In this document: piece after piece, positions 9,642 through 18,485 of the stretch
Layout of the letters: each line of letters starts with the position of its first letter
Position numbering within the stretch: the first letter of the stretch is position 1
Source of the DNA: Teichococcus aestuarii
Lineage (GTDB): Bacteria > Pseudomonadota > Alphaproteobacteria > Acetobacterales > Acetobacteraceae
Assembly: GCF_003116135.1 (NCBI RefSeq)
Contig: NZ_PDOA01000004.1
Span: 248,001-312,000, forward strand
Length of the DNA stretch: 64,000 nt
Reading direction: 5' to 3'
Program-made: the position numbers and the translations under genes
The notes under the pieces: generated by a model
What the model saw: the letters and a program-made list of their open reading frames with translations, nothing else
Database searches by the model: none
Told to the model about the DNA's origin: nothing

Positions 9642-10493
9642 ATGGCCAGCAGCAACCTGACGGTGGAAGCGGACGTCCCGCCCCCCAACAAGCACCCCTA
9701 CCACCTGGTCGATCCCAGCCCCTGGCCGTTGACCTCTTCCTTCGCCGCCGGCGCCATGCTGCTGGGGATCATCCTCTGGGCGCATTACGGTACCCGCTGG
9801 GTGTTCTTCGTCGGCCTCATCGGCGTGCTGGCCTCGATGTACCTCTGGTTCCGCGACGTGGTGCGCGAGGCCCGGACGCCGGGCATCCACACCCCCGTGG
9901 TGCGGCTCGGCATGCGCTACGGCATGATGCTGTTCATCGCCTCCGAGGTGATGTTCTTCGTGGCGTTCTTCTGGGCGTATTTCCACTTCGCCCTGTACCC
10001 GGAGCACGTTGCGGGCGCGGAGAAGGCGATCTGGCCGCCGGCCGGCATCCACACCTTCGATCCCTTCCACCTGCCGCTGCTCAACACGCTGATCCTGCTG
10101 CTCTCCGGCTGCACCGTCACCTGGGCGCACCACGCCCTGCTGGAGAACGACCGCAAGGGCATGCTGCAGGGGCTGGGGCTGACCGTGCTGCTGGGCATCA
10201 CCTTCACCTTCTTCCAGGCGGTGGAGTATGCCGAGGCCCCGTTCGCCTTCTCCGGCGGCGGCATCTATCCCTCGGTCTTCTTCCTGGCCACGGGCTTCCA
10301 CGGCTTCCACGTCATCGTCGGCACCATCTTCCTGGCGGTGTGCTGGTTCCGCGCCTGGAAGGGCCACTTCACGCCGCAGCGCCATTTCGGCTTCGAGGCG
10401 GCGGCCTGGTACTGGCACTTCGTGGACGTGGTGTGGCTGTTCCTCTTCGTCTGCATCTATGTCCTCGGCGCCGGCGAGATTGCCCAGCACTGA
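9642..10493 (+). CDS. ctaE: Cytochrome c oxidase subunit III
   Basis: 283 residues, seven membrane helices. Typical segments are HPYHLVDPSPWP at the N-terminus, SEVMFFVAFFWAYFH in helix 3, and the ending AAWYWHFVDVVWLFLF. Subunit III stabilises the catalytic core and may help proton uptake. I chose ATG 9642 (CAGGAAG upstream) because the segment from an earlier in-frame ATG at 9570 is not conserved-looking and lies in the intergenic region. A strong hairpin follows the stop (10535-10559). Confidence 0.95.
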   Translation: MASSNLTVEADVPPPNKHPYHLVDPSPWPLTSSFAAGAMLLGIILWAHYGTRWVFFVGLIGVLASMYLWFRDVVREARTPGIHTPVVRLGMRYGMMLFIASEVMFFVAFFWAYFHFALYPEHVAGAEKAIWPPAGIHTFDPFHLPLLNTLILLLSGCTVTWAHHALLENDRKGMLQGLGLTVLLGITFTFFQAVEYAEAPFAFSGGGIYPSVFFLATGFHGFHVIVGTIFLAVCWFRAWKGHFTPQRHFGFEAAAWYWHFVDVVWLFLFVCIYVLGAGEIAQH

Positions 10494-10534
10494 GTGATAC
10501 GCGGCCCCGCCTCCTTCCGGGCGGGGTCATATCC

Positions 10535-10559
10535 CGAGGCAGCCCGTAGGGCTGCCTCG
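10535..10559 (+). terminator. Terminator after ctaE
   Basis: Perfect 11-bp stem CGAGGCAGCCC / GGGCTGCCTCG with a GTA loop, followed by the T-rich CTTCTTCTCGT. A second hairpin (CCCCGCC 10505-10511 with GGCGGGG 10520-10526) lies just before it. Together they probably end or attenuate the cta transcript ahead of SURF1. Confidence 0.7.
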
Positions 10560-10647
10560 CTTCTTCTCGTACCAACAGCCGCCACGGCCTGATTCGGGTG
10601 CCGCCTTGCCGACCGGCCCGTGCCGCGGCCGCGAAAGTCGCCTCCCG

Positions 10648-11337
10648 ATGCCCTGGCGCCGCCTCTTTCTGCCGATCCTCGTTGCCCTGCCCGTGCTGGC
10701 CATCCTGATCGGCCTCGGAACCTGGCAGTTGCAGCGGCTGCACTGGAAGACCGCCCTGCTGGCGGAGCTGTCGGCGGCCCAGTCCGGCCCCGCGCGCCCG
10801 CTCGGCGCGGAGCCGCAGCCCTGGAGCAAGGTCTTCACCAACGGCACCTTCCTGCACAGCCAGGAATCGCTGCTGGGGCTGGAGGTGCGCGGCACCGTGC
10901 TCGGCGCCAACCTGCTGACGCCGCTCTCCCGCCCCGATGGTCCGCCGGTGCTGGTCAACCGCGGCTGGGTGCCGCTGGACCGGCCGCAAAGCATCGCGCG
11001 GCCGGAGGGTGTGGTGCGCGTCGAGGGCTATGTGCGGCCCGACGAGCCGCGCGGCCTGTTCAGCGCCGAGGACGACCCGGCGGCCCGCCGTTTCTATACG
11101 CTCGACATCAACCGCATCGGCCCGGCGCTGGATGTGCGCGGCCTCGCGCCCTTCGCCCTGGTGGCGCTGGCGCCGCCCGGCCTCTCCCCGCAAGCCCTGC
11201 CGCAGCCGGCGCGCAGCCTGCCGCAGCCGCCCAACAACCACCTGGGCTATGTCATCACTTGGTACGGGCTGGCGCTGGCGCTGATGGGCGTCTTTGTCGT
11301 CTGGGCCCGTGCCCGCCTGAAGGAATCCGCCGCGTGA
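10648..11337 (+). CDS. SURF1 family cytochrome oxidase assembly protein
   Basis: 229 residues from ATG 10648 (a TTG at 10606 would add 14 residues; neither has a strong ribosome site). It has a membrane helix at the N-terminus (FLPILVALPVLAILIGLGTW), a SURF1 periplasmic domain with LLTPLSRPDGPPVLVNRGWV, and a second helix near the end after NNHLGYVITWYGLALAL. SURF1 proteins help insert haem a into subunit I of the oxidase. The last codons overlap the GTG start of the M32 peptidase (GTGA at 11334). Confidence 0.92.
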   Translation: MPWRRLFLPILVALPVLAILIGLGTWQLQRLHWKTALLAELSAAQSGPARPLGAEPQPWSKVFTNGTFLHSQESLLGLEVRGTVLGANLLTPLSRPDGPPVLVNRGWVPLDRPQSIARPEGVVRVEGYVRPDEPRGLFSAEDDPAARRFYTLDINRIGPALDVRGLAPFALVALAPPGLSPQALPQPARSLPQPPNNHLGYVITWYGLALALMGVFVVWARARLKESAA

Positions 11338-12848
11338 GCACAGCTGCCCCGAGCACCGCCGCCCCGAGCACCGCCTATGAGCGCCTGAAGACGCGCTTCG
11401 CCCGCATCGCCACGCTGGGCGAGGCGCAGGCCATGCTGCACTGGGACGCGGCCGCCATGATGCCCCCCGGCGGCGCCGAATCGCGCGGCGAGCAGCTCGC
11501 CACCCTGGCCGGCCTCTCGCACGAGCTGCTGGTGGCCCCCGTGATGGCCGAGGAGCTGGCCGCCGCCACGGCGGAAGGGGAGTGGGACGCCGCCAACCTC
11601 GAGCTGATGCGCCACGCCCATGCCCGCGCCACAGCCCTGCCGGGCGCGCTGGTGGAGGCCACCGCCCGCGCCAACGCCGCCTGCGAGACGGTGTGGCGCG
11701 AGGCCCGCGCCGCCTCGGACTTCGCCCGCGTGCAGCCCTACCTGGCCGAGGTGGTGCGGCTGCAGCGGGAGAATGCCGCGGCCCTTTCCGCCGCCACCGG
11801 CCTCGCCCCCTATGACGCGCTGATGGAGGGTTACCAGCGCGGCATCGGCGCCGCCGACGTGGCCCCCATCTTCGCCGCCTACGAAACCTTCCTGGCCGAG
11901 GCGCTGCCGCGCGCCGAGGAGATCCAGGCCCGCCGCCCGGCGCCCATCGCCCTGCGCGGGCCGTTCCCGGTGCCGGCACAGAAGGCGCTGTGCCACGAGA
12001 TGGCCGGCCGCGTCGGGCTGGATTTCGCCCATGCGCGTCTGGATGAGAGCCTGCACCCCTTCTGCGGCGGCATCCCCACCGACGTGCGCATCACCACACG
12101 CTACACGGAGGAGAGCCTGGCCCAGGCGCTGCTCGGCGTGCTGCACGAGACGGGGCACGCCCTCTACGAGCGCGGCCTGCCGGCGCACCATGCCCGCCAG
12201 CCGGTGGGCGAGGCCGCCGGCATGGCGGCGCATGAATCGCAGAGCCTGATCATCGAGATGCAGGCGGCGCGCTCGGATGCCTTCCTGGGCTTCCTCGGCG
12301 GCCGTCTGGCGGAGGGCTTCGGCGGCGAGACGGCGGCCTATGCGCCGGAGAACCTGGCGCGGCTCTGGCGCCGGGTGGAGCGCGGCTTCATCCGCGTCGA
12401 TGCCGACGAGCTGACCTACCCGGCGCATGTCATCCTGCGCTTCCGGCTGGAGCAGGCGCTGATCGGCGGCGAGCTTGCCGTGGCCGACCTCCCCGGCGCC
12501 TGGAACGAGGGCTTTTCCCGGTTGCTCGGCATGGGGCCGCCGGATGATGCGCGCGGCTGCCTGCAGGACATCCACTGGCATGACGGCGCCTTCGGCTACT
12601 TCCCCTCCTACACGCTGGGCGCCATGGCGGCGGCGCAGCTGATGCGGGCCGCGCGCGCGGCCGTGCCCGGCCTGGACGAGGCCCTGGCCAAGGGCGATTT
12701 CGCCCCGCTCACCGGCTGGCTGCGCGAGAAGGTGCATGGCCAGGGCTCGCGCCTCGGCTTCCAGGACCTGCTGCGCGCGGCGACCGGCAAGCCGCTCGAC
12801 CCCTCCGACTTCATGGCCCACCTCAACGACCGCTACCTCACCGACTGA
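11334..12848 (+). CDS. M32 family metallocarboxypeptidase
   Basis: 504 residues, cytoplasmic and mostly helical. The zinc site is H271-E-T-G-H275 in LHETGHALYERGLP, with the third ligand E301 in the HESQS segment 25 residues later, the arrangement of thermostable carboxypeptidase 1 (Taq type). The start is GTG 11334, overlapping the SURF1 stop by four bases, so translation is probably coupled to the cta genes although the function is unrelated. Some 30 N-terminal residues are Ala/Pro/Ser/Thr-rich. The stop codon opens a conserved hairpin cassette also seen after two other genes. Confidence 0.93.
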   Translation: MSTAAPSTAAPSTAYERLKTRFARIATLGEAQAMLHWDAAAMMPPGGAESRGEQLATLAGLSHELLVAPVMAEELAAATAEGEWDAANLELMRHAHARATALPGALVEATARANAACETVWREARAASDFARVQPYLAEVVRLQRENAAALSAATGLAPYDALMEGYQRGIGAADVAPIFAAYETFLAEALPRAEEIQARRPAPIALRGPFPVPAQKALCHEMAGRVGLDFAHARLDESLHPFCGGIPTDVRITTRYTEESLAQALLGVLHETGHALYERGLPAHHARQPVGEAAGMAAHESQSLIIEMQAARSDAFLGFLGGRLAEGFGGETAAYAPENLARLWRRVERGFIRVDADELTYPAHVILRFRLEQALIGGELAVADLPGAWNEGFSRLLGMGPPDDARGCLQDIHWHDGAFGYFPSYTLGAMAAAQLMRAARAAVPGLDEALAKGDFAPLTGWLREKVHGQGSRLGFQDLLRAATGKPLDPSDFMAHLNDRYLTD

Positions 12849-12868
12849 CAGAAGAAGATGAGGGAGGT

Positions 12869-12896
12869 CCGGAGGGAGAATTCCTTCTCCCTCCGG
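12869..12896 (+). terminator. Hairpin terminator after the M32 peptidase (cassette copy A)
   Basis: Perfect 12-bp stem CCGGAGGGAGAA / TTCTCCCTCCGG with a TTCC loop, followed by CCTTTAT. The stretch starting at the stop codon (TGACAGAAGAAGATGAGGG) closely matches the one after proB (minus strand, 25575 downwards), and a shorter version follows the substrate-binding protein gene at 16087. Confidence 0.7.
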
Positions 12897-12980
12897 CCTT
12901 TATGTGGTTTGGCCCCGCGCGCATAAAGGCTGCCAGAGAGAGTCGGCCCCCGGCATGAAGGGGGCCGGGGAAGGGCCGCC

Positions 12981-14405
12981 ATGCAGAACAGTGACGACAT
13001 CTGGCGCCGGGTGGAGAGCAAGCTCCCCCGCTACACCGCGCTTTCGGACCAGGTCTGGTCCACGCCCGAGCTGAACTACGCCGAGCACCGCTCCGCCGCC
13101 GCCCATGCCGAGGTGCTGGCGGAGGAGGGTTTCCGCGTCACCCAGGGCGTCGCCGGCATCCCCACCGCCGTGATGGGCGAGGCGGGCGAGGGCGGCCCGG
13201 TCATCGCCATTCTCGGCGAGTATGACGCGCTGCCGGGGCTCAGCCAGGAGGCGGGCGTCGCCGAGCACCGCCCCATCGAGGCCAATGGCAGCGGCCATGG
13301 CTGCGGCCACAATTTGCTCGGCTCCGCCTCGCTGCTGGCCGCGGCGGCGGTGAAGGACTGGCTGGCCGAGCGCGGCCTCAAGGGCCGCGTGCGCTACTAT
13401 GGCTGCCCGGCCGAGGAGGGCGGGTCCGCCAAGGGCTTCATGGTCCGCGACGGCGCCTTCGACGATGTGGACATCGCCATCTGCTGGCATCCGGCGCCCT
13501 TCTCCGGCGTCAACAAGCCGCGCTCGCTGGCCTGCATGGAGGTCGACTTTTCGTTTGTTGGCCGCTCCAGCCACGCGGCGGCCGCGCCGCATCTGGGGCG
13601 CAGCGCGCTCGATGCCGTCGAGCTGATGAATGTCGGCGTCAACTACATGCGCGAGCACATGCCGAGCCATGCGCGCATCCACTACGCGTTGCAGGATGCC
13701 GGCGGCATCGCCCCCAACGTGGTGCAGGGCAAGGCGCGGGTGCGCTACCTGGTGCGTTCGCTGACCATGGCCGAGGTGCTCTCCCTGCTGGAGCGGGTGA
13801 AGAAGATCGCCCAGGGCGCCAGCCTGATGACCGAGACCAGCGTCACCCACCGCGTGCTGAGCGCCGATGCCGAGCTGGTGGCCAACCCGCCGCTGGAGCA
13901 GGCCATGGAGGAGAATTTCCTCCGCCTCGGCCCGCCGCGCTTCGACGAGGACGACAAGGCCTTCGCCCGCCAGATCCAGGCGACGCTGACGCCAGACGAG
14001 ATCACCGCCGCCTATCGCCGCGCCGGTCTCGACCCCATCCCCGGCGAGGCCCTGGCCGAGCGGCTGGTGCCGCTCTCGGCGCCCGAGCCGGCGGGTATCG
14101 GCTCCACCGATGTCGGCACCGTCTCCTGGAAGGTGCCCACCGTGCAGGCGCGCGGCGCCACCTATGCCATCGGCACGCCGGGGCATTCCTGGCAGCTCGT
14201 GGCGCAGGGCAAGGCGCCGGCCGCGCACAAGGGGCTGGAGCATGTGGCCAAGGTGATGGCCGGCACCGCCCTGGACGTGCTGACCAACCCCGAGCTGCTG
14301 GCCCGCGCCCGCGCCGACCACGCCGCCCGCACCGCCGAGATGCCGGACGTCTTCCCGATCCCGAAGGACGTGCCGCCGCCGCTCGACATGGCCGCCGGCC
14401 ACTGA
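12981..14405 (+). CDS. M20 family amidohydrolase/peptidase (AbgB-like)
   Basis: 474 residues. The dinuclear metal-site motifs of the M20D amidohydrolases are visible: GEYDALPGLSQ, then GSGHGCGHNLLG (with the metal-binding Cys/His pair), CPAEEGG (catalytic Glu pair), and a late IGTPGHSWQLV histidine segment. This arrangement fits the AbgB group (subunit B of p-aminobenzoyl-glutamate hydrolase) and related indole-amino-acid hydrolases. No AbgA partner lies next to it; the next gene codes for a peptide-type binding protein, so it may act on imported acyl-amino acids or peptides. The substrate is inference. Confidence 0.88.
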   Translation: MQNSDDIWRRVESKLPRYTALSDQVWSTPELNYAEHRSAAAHAEVLAEEGFRVTQGVAGIPTAVMGEAGEGGPVIAILGEYDALPGLSQEAGVAEHRPIEANGSGHGCGHNLLGSASLLAAAAVKDWLAERGLKGRVRYYGCPAEEGGSAKGFMVRDGAFDDVDIAICWHPAPFSGVNKPRSLACMEVDFSFVGRSSHAAAAPHLGRSALDAVELMNVGVNYMREHMPSHARIHYALQDAGGIAPNVVQGKARVRYLVRSLTMAEVLSLLERVKKIAQGASLMTETSVTHRVLSADAELVANPPLEQAMEENFLRLGPPRFDEDDKAFARQIQATLTPDEITAAYRRAGLDPIPGEALAERLVPLSAPEPAGIGSTDVGTVSWKVPTVQARGATYAIGTPGHSWQLVAQGKAPAAHKGLEHVAKVMAGTALDVLTNPELLARARADHAARTAEMPDVFPIPKDVPPPLDMAAGH

Positions 14406-14499
14406 CCGGCCGCCCCTTCCGGCGCCGCCCAACCCGGCGGGCGGCTCCGGAGCCCTGTTCCCGCGCGCCCTTCCATCCCGAAACCGGAACACCGGACCC

Positions 14500-16089
14500 A
14501 TGACCACCTTCCGCACCGCCACCCTGCTGGCCGTTCCCCTGGCCGCGCTGGCTGCCGGCACCGCGCCGGCGCCGCTGCGCGCGCAGGAGCTGCGCGTCGG
14601 CCTCTCCGCGCCGGTCACCTCGATCGATCCGCATTTCGCCAATGCGGCGCCCAATTCCTCCTTCGCGCGGCACATCTTCGACCCGCTGGTGGTGCGCGCC
14701 CCGGATGGCCGCCCGGTGCCCAACCTGGCGCTCTCCTGGACCGCGCTGGAGGACAACCTCTGGGAGATCAGGCTGCGCCCCGGCGTGAAGTGGCATGACG
14801 GGCGCGACTTCACGGCCGACGACGTGGTGTTCACCTTCGGCCGCGCGCCGAACGTGCCGAACAGCCCGGCCAGCTTCGGCGGCAGCCTGCGCACGGTGAA
14901 GGCGGTGGAGGCGGTGGACCCGCTGACGCTGCGCATCACCACCTCGGCGCCGACGCCCAACCTGCCGATCGACCTCGCCGCCATCGCCATCGTCTCCCGC
15001 CATGCGGGGGAGGGGGCCAGCACGGCCGACTACAACAGCGGCAAGGCCGCCATCGGCACCGGCCCCTACAAGCTGGTCAGCTACGCCTCCGGCTCCAGCA
15101 TCGAGGTCTCGCGCTTCGATGGCTGGTGGGGGCCGCGGCAGGACTGGGAGAAGGTCACCTTCCGCATCATCCCCAACCCCGGCGCCCGCACCGCGGCGCT
15201 GCTCTCGGGCGATGTGGAACTGATCGCGGCGCCCTCCTCCTCCGACCTGCCGCGGCTGCGGCAGGAGGCGAACATCCGCATCTTCGAGCGGCAGGGCTCG
15301 CGCGCGCTGTTCCTCTCGCCGGATTTCAGCCGCACCGGCGAGTCGTCCTACATCACCGACAATGACGGCAAGCCGCTGCCCACGAACCCGCTGCGCGAGC
15401 TGAAGGTGCGGCAGGCGCTCTCCCTCGCCATCAACCGGCAGGGGCTGGCGGAGCGGGTGCAGCAGGGCATGGCGGAGGCCACCGGCCAGTGGATGCCGCC
15501 CGGCGCCTTCGGCCACAACCCGGCCGTGCCGGTGCCGGCCTTCGACGTGGCGCGCGCCCGCGCGCTGCTGGCCGAGGCGGGCTACCCGCAGGGCTTCCGC
15601 ATCACGCTCCACGCCAGCAACGACCGCTACCCGGCCGACGCGCAGACCGCCCAGGCCGTGGCGCAGATGTGGAGCCGCATCGGCGTCGCCACCACGGTCG
15701 AGACGCTGCCCTTCGCCACCTACCTGACGCGCATGGCGAAGCAGGAATACTCGATCGTGCAGAACAGCTGGGGCAGCAGCACGGGCGAGGCCGGCAGCGT
15801 GCTGCTGAACATCGTGCACAGCTACGACCAGCCCCGCCGCCTCGGTGCCAGCAACGACACGCGCTACGCCAACGCGGCGCTGGACGCGCAGATCGCGGAG
15901 GCGCTCTCCACCATGGACCCGGCCCTGCGCGAGCAGCGCGTGGCCGCCGCCGTGAAGGCCTCGGTGGACGACCTGGCGCTGATCCCGATGATCCTGTTCA
16001 AGAATGCCTGGGCCGCGCGCCGCCCGCTCACCTACGAGCCGCGCATGGACGAGCAGACCCTGGCGATGGGCATCCGCCGCGAGAACTGA
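14500..16089 (+). CDS. ABC transporter substrate-binding protein, peptide/nickel family (SBP_bac_5)
   Basis: 529 residues. Signal peptide of about 29 residues ends near PLRAQE. The mature protein begins LRVGLSAPVTSIDPHFAN and continues with the SBP_bac_5 block VPNLALSWTALEDNLWEIRL and RPGVKWHDGRDFTADDVVF. Such proteins bind oligopeptides, opines or glutathione in the periplasm and hand them to a DppBCDF-type importer. No permease or ATPase genes follow within the window, so it is an orphan or uses a distant transporter. It lies 94 bp after the M20 hydrolase and may share its transcript. Confidence 0.9.
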   Translation: MTTFRTATLLAVPLAALAAGTAPAPLRAQELRVGLSAPVTSIDPHFANAAPNSSFARHIFDPLVVRAPDGRPVPNLALSWTALEDNLWEIRLRPGVKWHDGRDFTADDVVFTFGRAPNVPNSPASFGGSLRTVKAVEAVDPLTLRITTSAPTPNLPIDLAAIAIVSRHAGEGASTADYNSGKAAIGTGPYKLVSYASGSSIEVSRFDGWWGPRQDWEKVTFRIIPNPGARTAALLSGDVELIAAPSSSDLPRLRQEANIRIFERQGSRALFLSPDFSRTGESSYITDNDGKPLPTNPLRELKVRQALSLAINRQGLAERVQQGMAEATGQWMPPGAFGHNPAVPVPAFDVARARALLAEAGYPQGFRITLHASNDRYPADAQTAQAVAQMWSRIGVATTVETLPFATYLTRMAKQEYSIVQNSWGSSTGEAGSVLLNIVHSYDQPRRLGASNDTRYANAALDAQIAEALSTMDPALREQRVAAAVKASVDDLALIPMILFKNAWAARRPLTYEPRMDEQTLAMGIRREN

Positions 16090-16104
16090 CAGGAAAAAGA
16101 AGGG

Positions 16105-16130
16105 GGCCAGGGGAATTCCTTCCCCTGGCC
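16105..16130 (+). terminator. Hairpin terminator after the substrate-binding protein gene (cassette copy C)
   Basis: Perfect 11-bp stem GGCCAGGGGAA / TTCCCCTGGCC with a TTCC loop. Like copy A it starts from the stop codon with TGACAGGAAAAAGAAGGG and has GAATTCC at the loop. It lies between convergent genes (lpxK ends at 16152 on the other strand), so it may serve both. Confidence 0.65.
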
Positions 16131-16151
16131 TTCCCTTGGCCTTTCTCTGGC

Positions 16152-17141
16152 CTAGGCCGGCACCGGCACCCGCTGCGCCAGCGGCTCCAGCAAAGTCTCC
16201 AGCGCCACCGGGTCCTCCCATTCCAGCTTCACCGTCAGCACCGTCACGCGGCTGCGGAAGGCGGGGGGGATGCGCACATAGTCCTTGCGCGTCGTCACCG
16301 GGATGGCGCGCAGCGCCTCGGCCTGCTCCAGCAGCTCGCGCAGGTCGCCGGCGTCGAAGGGATAGTGATCGGCATAGGAGACGCGGCCGGCGAGCACGGC
16401 GCCCGCCTCCTGCAGCGTGGTGAAGAACTTGCGCGGGTTGGCGATGCCGCAGAAGGCGAAGACCGGCTGGCCGGTCAGCAGCTCCGCCTCCGGCCCCGGC
16501 ACCAGCCGGGCGCGCAGCACCGTCATCTCGGGCGGGAGCTGGGCCAGCGCCTCCGTCTCGTCCTCGCCGATCAGCACGGCGGCGCGGCAGCGCGCGGCGG
16601 CGGCGCGCACCGGCTCGCGCAGCGGCCCGGCGGGGATGATGCGGCCATTGCCGAATCCGTAATTGCCGTCGATGACCAGCAGCGAGAGGTCCTTCTCCAG
16701 CCCCGGATTCTGCAGCCCGTCATCCATGATGATGGCCTGGGCGCCGGCCGCCACGGCGGCGCGGCCGCCGGCCTCGCGGTTGGCGGCCACCCAGGTGGGG
16801 CGGGTGGCGGCCAGCAGCAGCGCCTCGTCGCCCACCGCCTGGCTGTCGTGGAGGGCGGGGTCCACCATCAGGGGGCCCTTCACCCGGCCGCCATAGCCGC
16901 GCGTCAGGAACACGCCGCCGACGCCGCGATTGGCCAGGCGCTGGCCGAGGTCGAGCGCCACGGTGGTCTTGCCGGCGCCGCCGGCGGTGGCGTTGCCGCA
17001 GCAGATGACGGGCACGGGCGCCTGCCAGCCCGTGCGGGCCACGCGGCGCGCGGTGGCGGCCGCGTAGATCGCGGCGATGGGGGACAGCAGCAGGGGCGCG
17101 ATTCCCCCGCTGCCCCCGCTCCAGAAGCCGGGGGCACGCAT
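16152..17141 (-). CDS. lpxK: Tetraacyldisaccharide 4'-kinase
   Basis: 329 residues. After a short hydrophobic anchor (IAPLLLSPIAAIYAAATA) comes the family P-loop in GNATAGGAGKTTVALDLG, then FLTRGYGG, the MDDGLQNPGLEKD segment and the late FCGIANPRKFF block. LpxK phosphorylates the 4' position of the lipid A disaccharide at the inner membrane, the step before Kdo addition. ATG 17141 is the first good start after waaA ends at 17165. The gene order DUF374 acyltransferase-waaA-lpxK on one strand is a lipid A/LPS operon. Confidence 0.95.
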   Translation of the reverse strand: MRAPGFWSGGSGGIAPLLLSPIAAIYAAATARRVARTGWQAPVPVICCGNATAGGAGKTTVALDLGQRLANRGVGGVFLTRGYGGRVKGPLMVDPALHDSQAVGDEALLLAATRPTWVAANREAGGRAAVAAGAQAIIMDDGLQNPGLEKDLSLLVIDGNYGFGNGRIIPAGPLREPVRAAAARCRAAVLIGEDETEALAQLPPEMTVLRARLVPGPEAELLTGQPVFAFCGIANPRKFFTTLQEAGAVLAGRVSYADHYPFDAGDLRELLEQAEALRAIPVTTRKDYVRIPPAFRSRVTVLTVKLEWEDPVALETLLEPLAQRVPVPA

Positions 17142-17164
17142 TCGGCTCGAACCTGTCCTTCTCC

Positions 17165-18481
17165 CTAGGCCCCGCGCGCGGCCGGCGGACCGCCGGCGTC
17201 GATGGGCAAGATCTCCAGGATCGCCGCGGCCAACCTTCCCGGCAGGTGGGACGCATCGGCGGCAACCATCGCCGCGGCGCGGGTCAGGGACTGCGCGCGG
17301 CCCGGCGTGGATAGCACGTCTGTCACCGCCTCGGCCAGCGTGGCGCCATCCGCCACCCGGATGGCGCCGCCGGCGGCCTCCAGTGCGCCGGCCAGCGCCT
17401 CCACATGCTCGGTGTGCGGGCCGAACAGGATGGGGCAGCCGAGCCGCGCCGGCTCCAGCGGATTGTGCCCGCCCTTGGGCACCAGCGAGGCGCCGATGAA
17501 GGCCACCCCCGCCAGGCGGAAGAACAGCCCCAGCTCGCCCAGCGTGTCCGCCACATGCACCTGGCAGCCGGGGCCGGGCTGGCCGCCCGCGGCGCGCCGG
17601 CTGACGGCCGCCTCGCCCACGGTGCCGGCGGCCAGCGCCGCCACCTCGGCGCCGCGCTCGGGGTGGCGGGGCGCGATGATGGTGAGCAGCTCCGGCAGGC
17701 CGGCGCGGGCGAGGCCCGCCGCCTCCAGCACCACCGCCTCCTCGCCCGGCTGGGTGCTGGCGGCGAGGAAGACCGGCCGCCCGCCGAGGAGCGCGCGCAG
17801 CCGCCGGAACTCCGCCGGATCGGCCGGCAGCGGCTCGGCGGCGGCCTTCAGGTTGCCCCAGGACTGCACCGCGCCGGCACCGAGCGCGCGCAGCCGCGCC
17901 GCATCCTCCTCCGTCTGGGTGAAGATGAGGCGGAAGCGGGAGAGGATCTCGCGCGCGAGGCCGGGCGCCCAGCGCCACATCCGCGCCGAGCGGGGCGACA
18001 TGCGGGCATTGACCAGCACCGCCGGGATGCCGCGCCGCGCCAGCGCCGCCGTCATGTTCGGCCACAGCTCGCTCTCGACGAAGATCGCCCCGTCCGGCCG
18101 CCAGCCATCGAGGAAGGCCTCCGCCCAGCGCGGCACGTCGAGCGGCACGAAGCGGTGCGTCACCCGCCCGGCCATGTCGGGCGGCAGGCGCTGCGCCAGC
18201 AGGGTGGCGGCGGTGACGGTGCCGGTGGTGACGAGCAGCCGCAGCGCCGGCCGGCGTTCCATCAGCGCCGCCATCAGCGGCAGCAGCGAGAGGGATTCGC
18301 CGACGCTGGCCGCGTGCAGCCAGAGCAGCGGCCCCTCCGGCCGCTCCGCCCCGGCGCCGCGCCGCTCCGCCAGCCGCTCGGGGATCTCCTTGCCGCGGCC
18401 GGCGCGCAGCCGCAGCCAGAAGGGCAGCAACGGCGCCAGCCCGGTGCCGGCCCAGTGCGTGACGGCCCCGCCGAGGCTCAT
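17165..18481 (-). CDS. waaA: 3-deoxy-D-manno-octulosonic acid (Kdo) transferase
   Basis: 438 residues, GT-B fold glycosyltransferase. The N-terminal half has the diagnostic WLHAASVGES and ESELWPNM segments; the C-terminal half has FLAASTQPGEE, IIAPRHPER and the nucleotide-sugar site GASLVPKGGHNPLEPA. WaaA transfers Kdo from CMP-Kdo to lipid IVA on the cytoplasmic side. I chose ATG 18481, four bases after the upstream stop, rather than an in-frame ATG at 18538 that would lie inside the upstream gene. lpxK follows after 23 bp. Confidence 0.95.
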   Translation of the reverse strand: MSLGGAVTHWAGTGLAPLLPFWLRLRAGRGKEIPERLAERRGAGAERPEGPLLWLHAASVGESLSLLPLMAALMERRPALRLLVTTGTVTAATLLAQRLPPDMAGRVTHRFVPLDVPRWAEAFLDGWRPDGAIFVESELWPNMTAALARRGIPAVLVNARMSPRSARMWRWAPGLAREILSRFRLIFTQTEEDAARLRALGAGAVQSWGNLKAAAEPLPADPAEFRRLRALLGGRPVFLAASTQPGEEAVVLEAAGLARAGLPELLTIIAPRHPERGAEVAALAAGTVGEAAVSRRAAGGQPGPGCQVHVADTLGELGLFFRLAGVAFIGASLVPKGGHNPLEPARLGCPILFGPHTEHVEALAGALEAAGGAIRVADGATLAEAVTDVLSTPGRAQSLTRAAAMVAADASHLPGRLAAAILEILPIDAGGPPAARGA

Positions 18482-18485
18482 GCGG

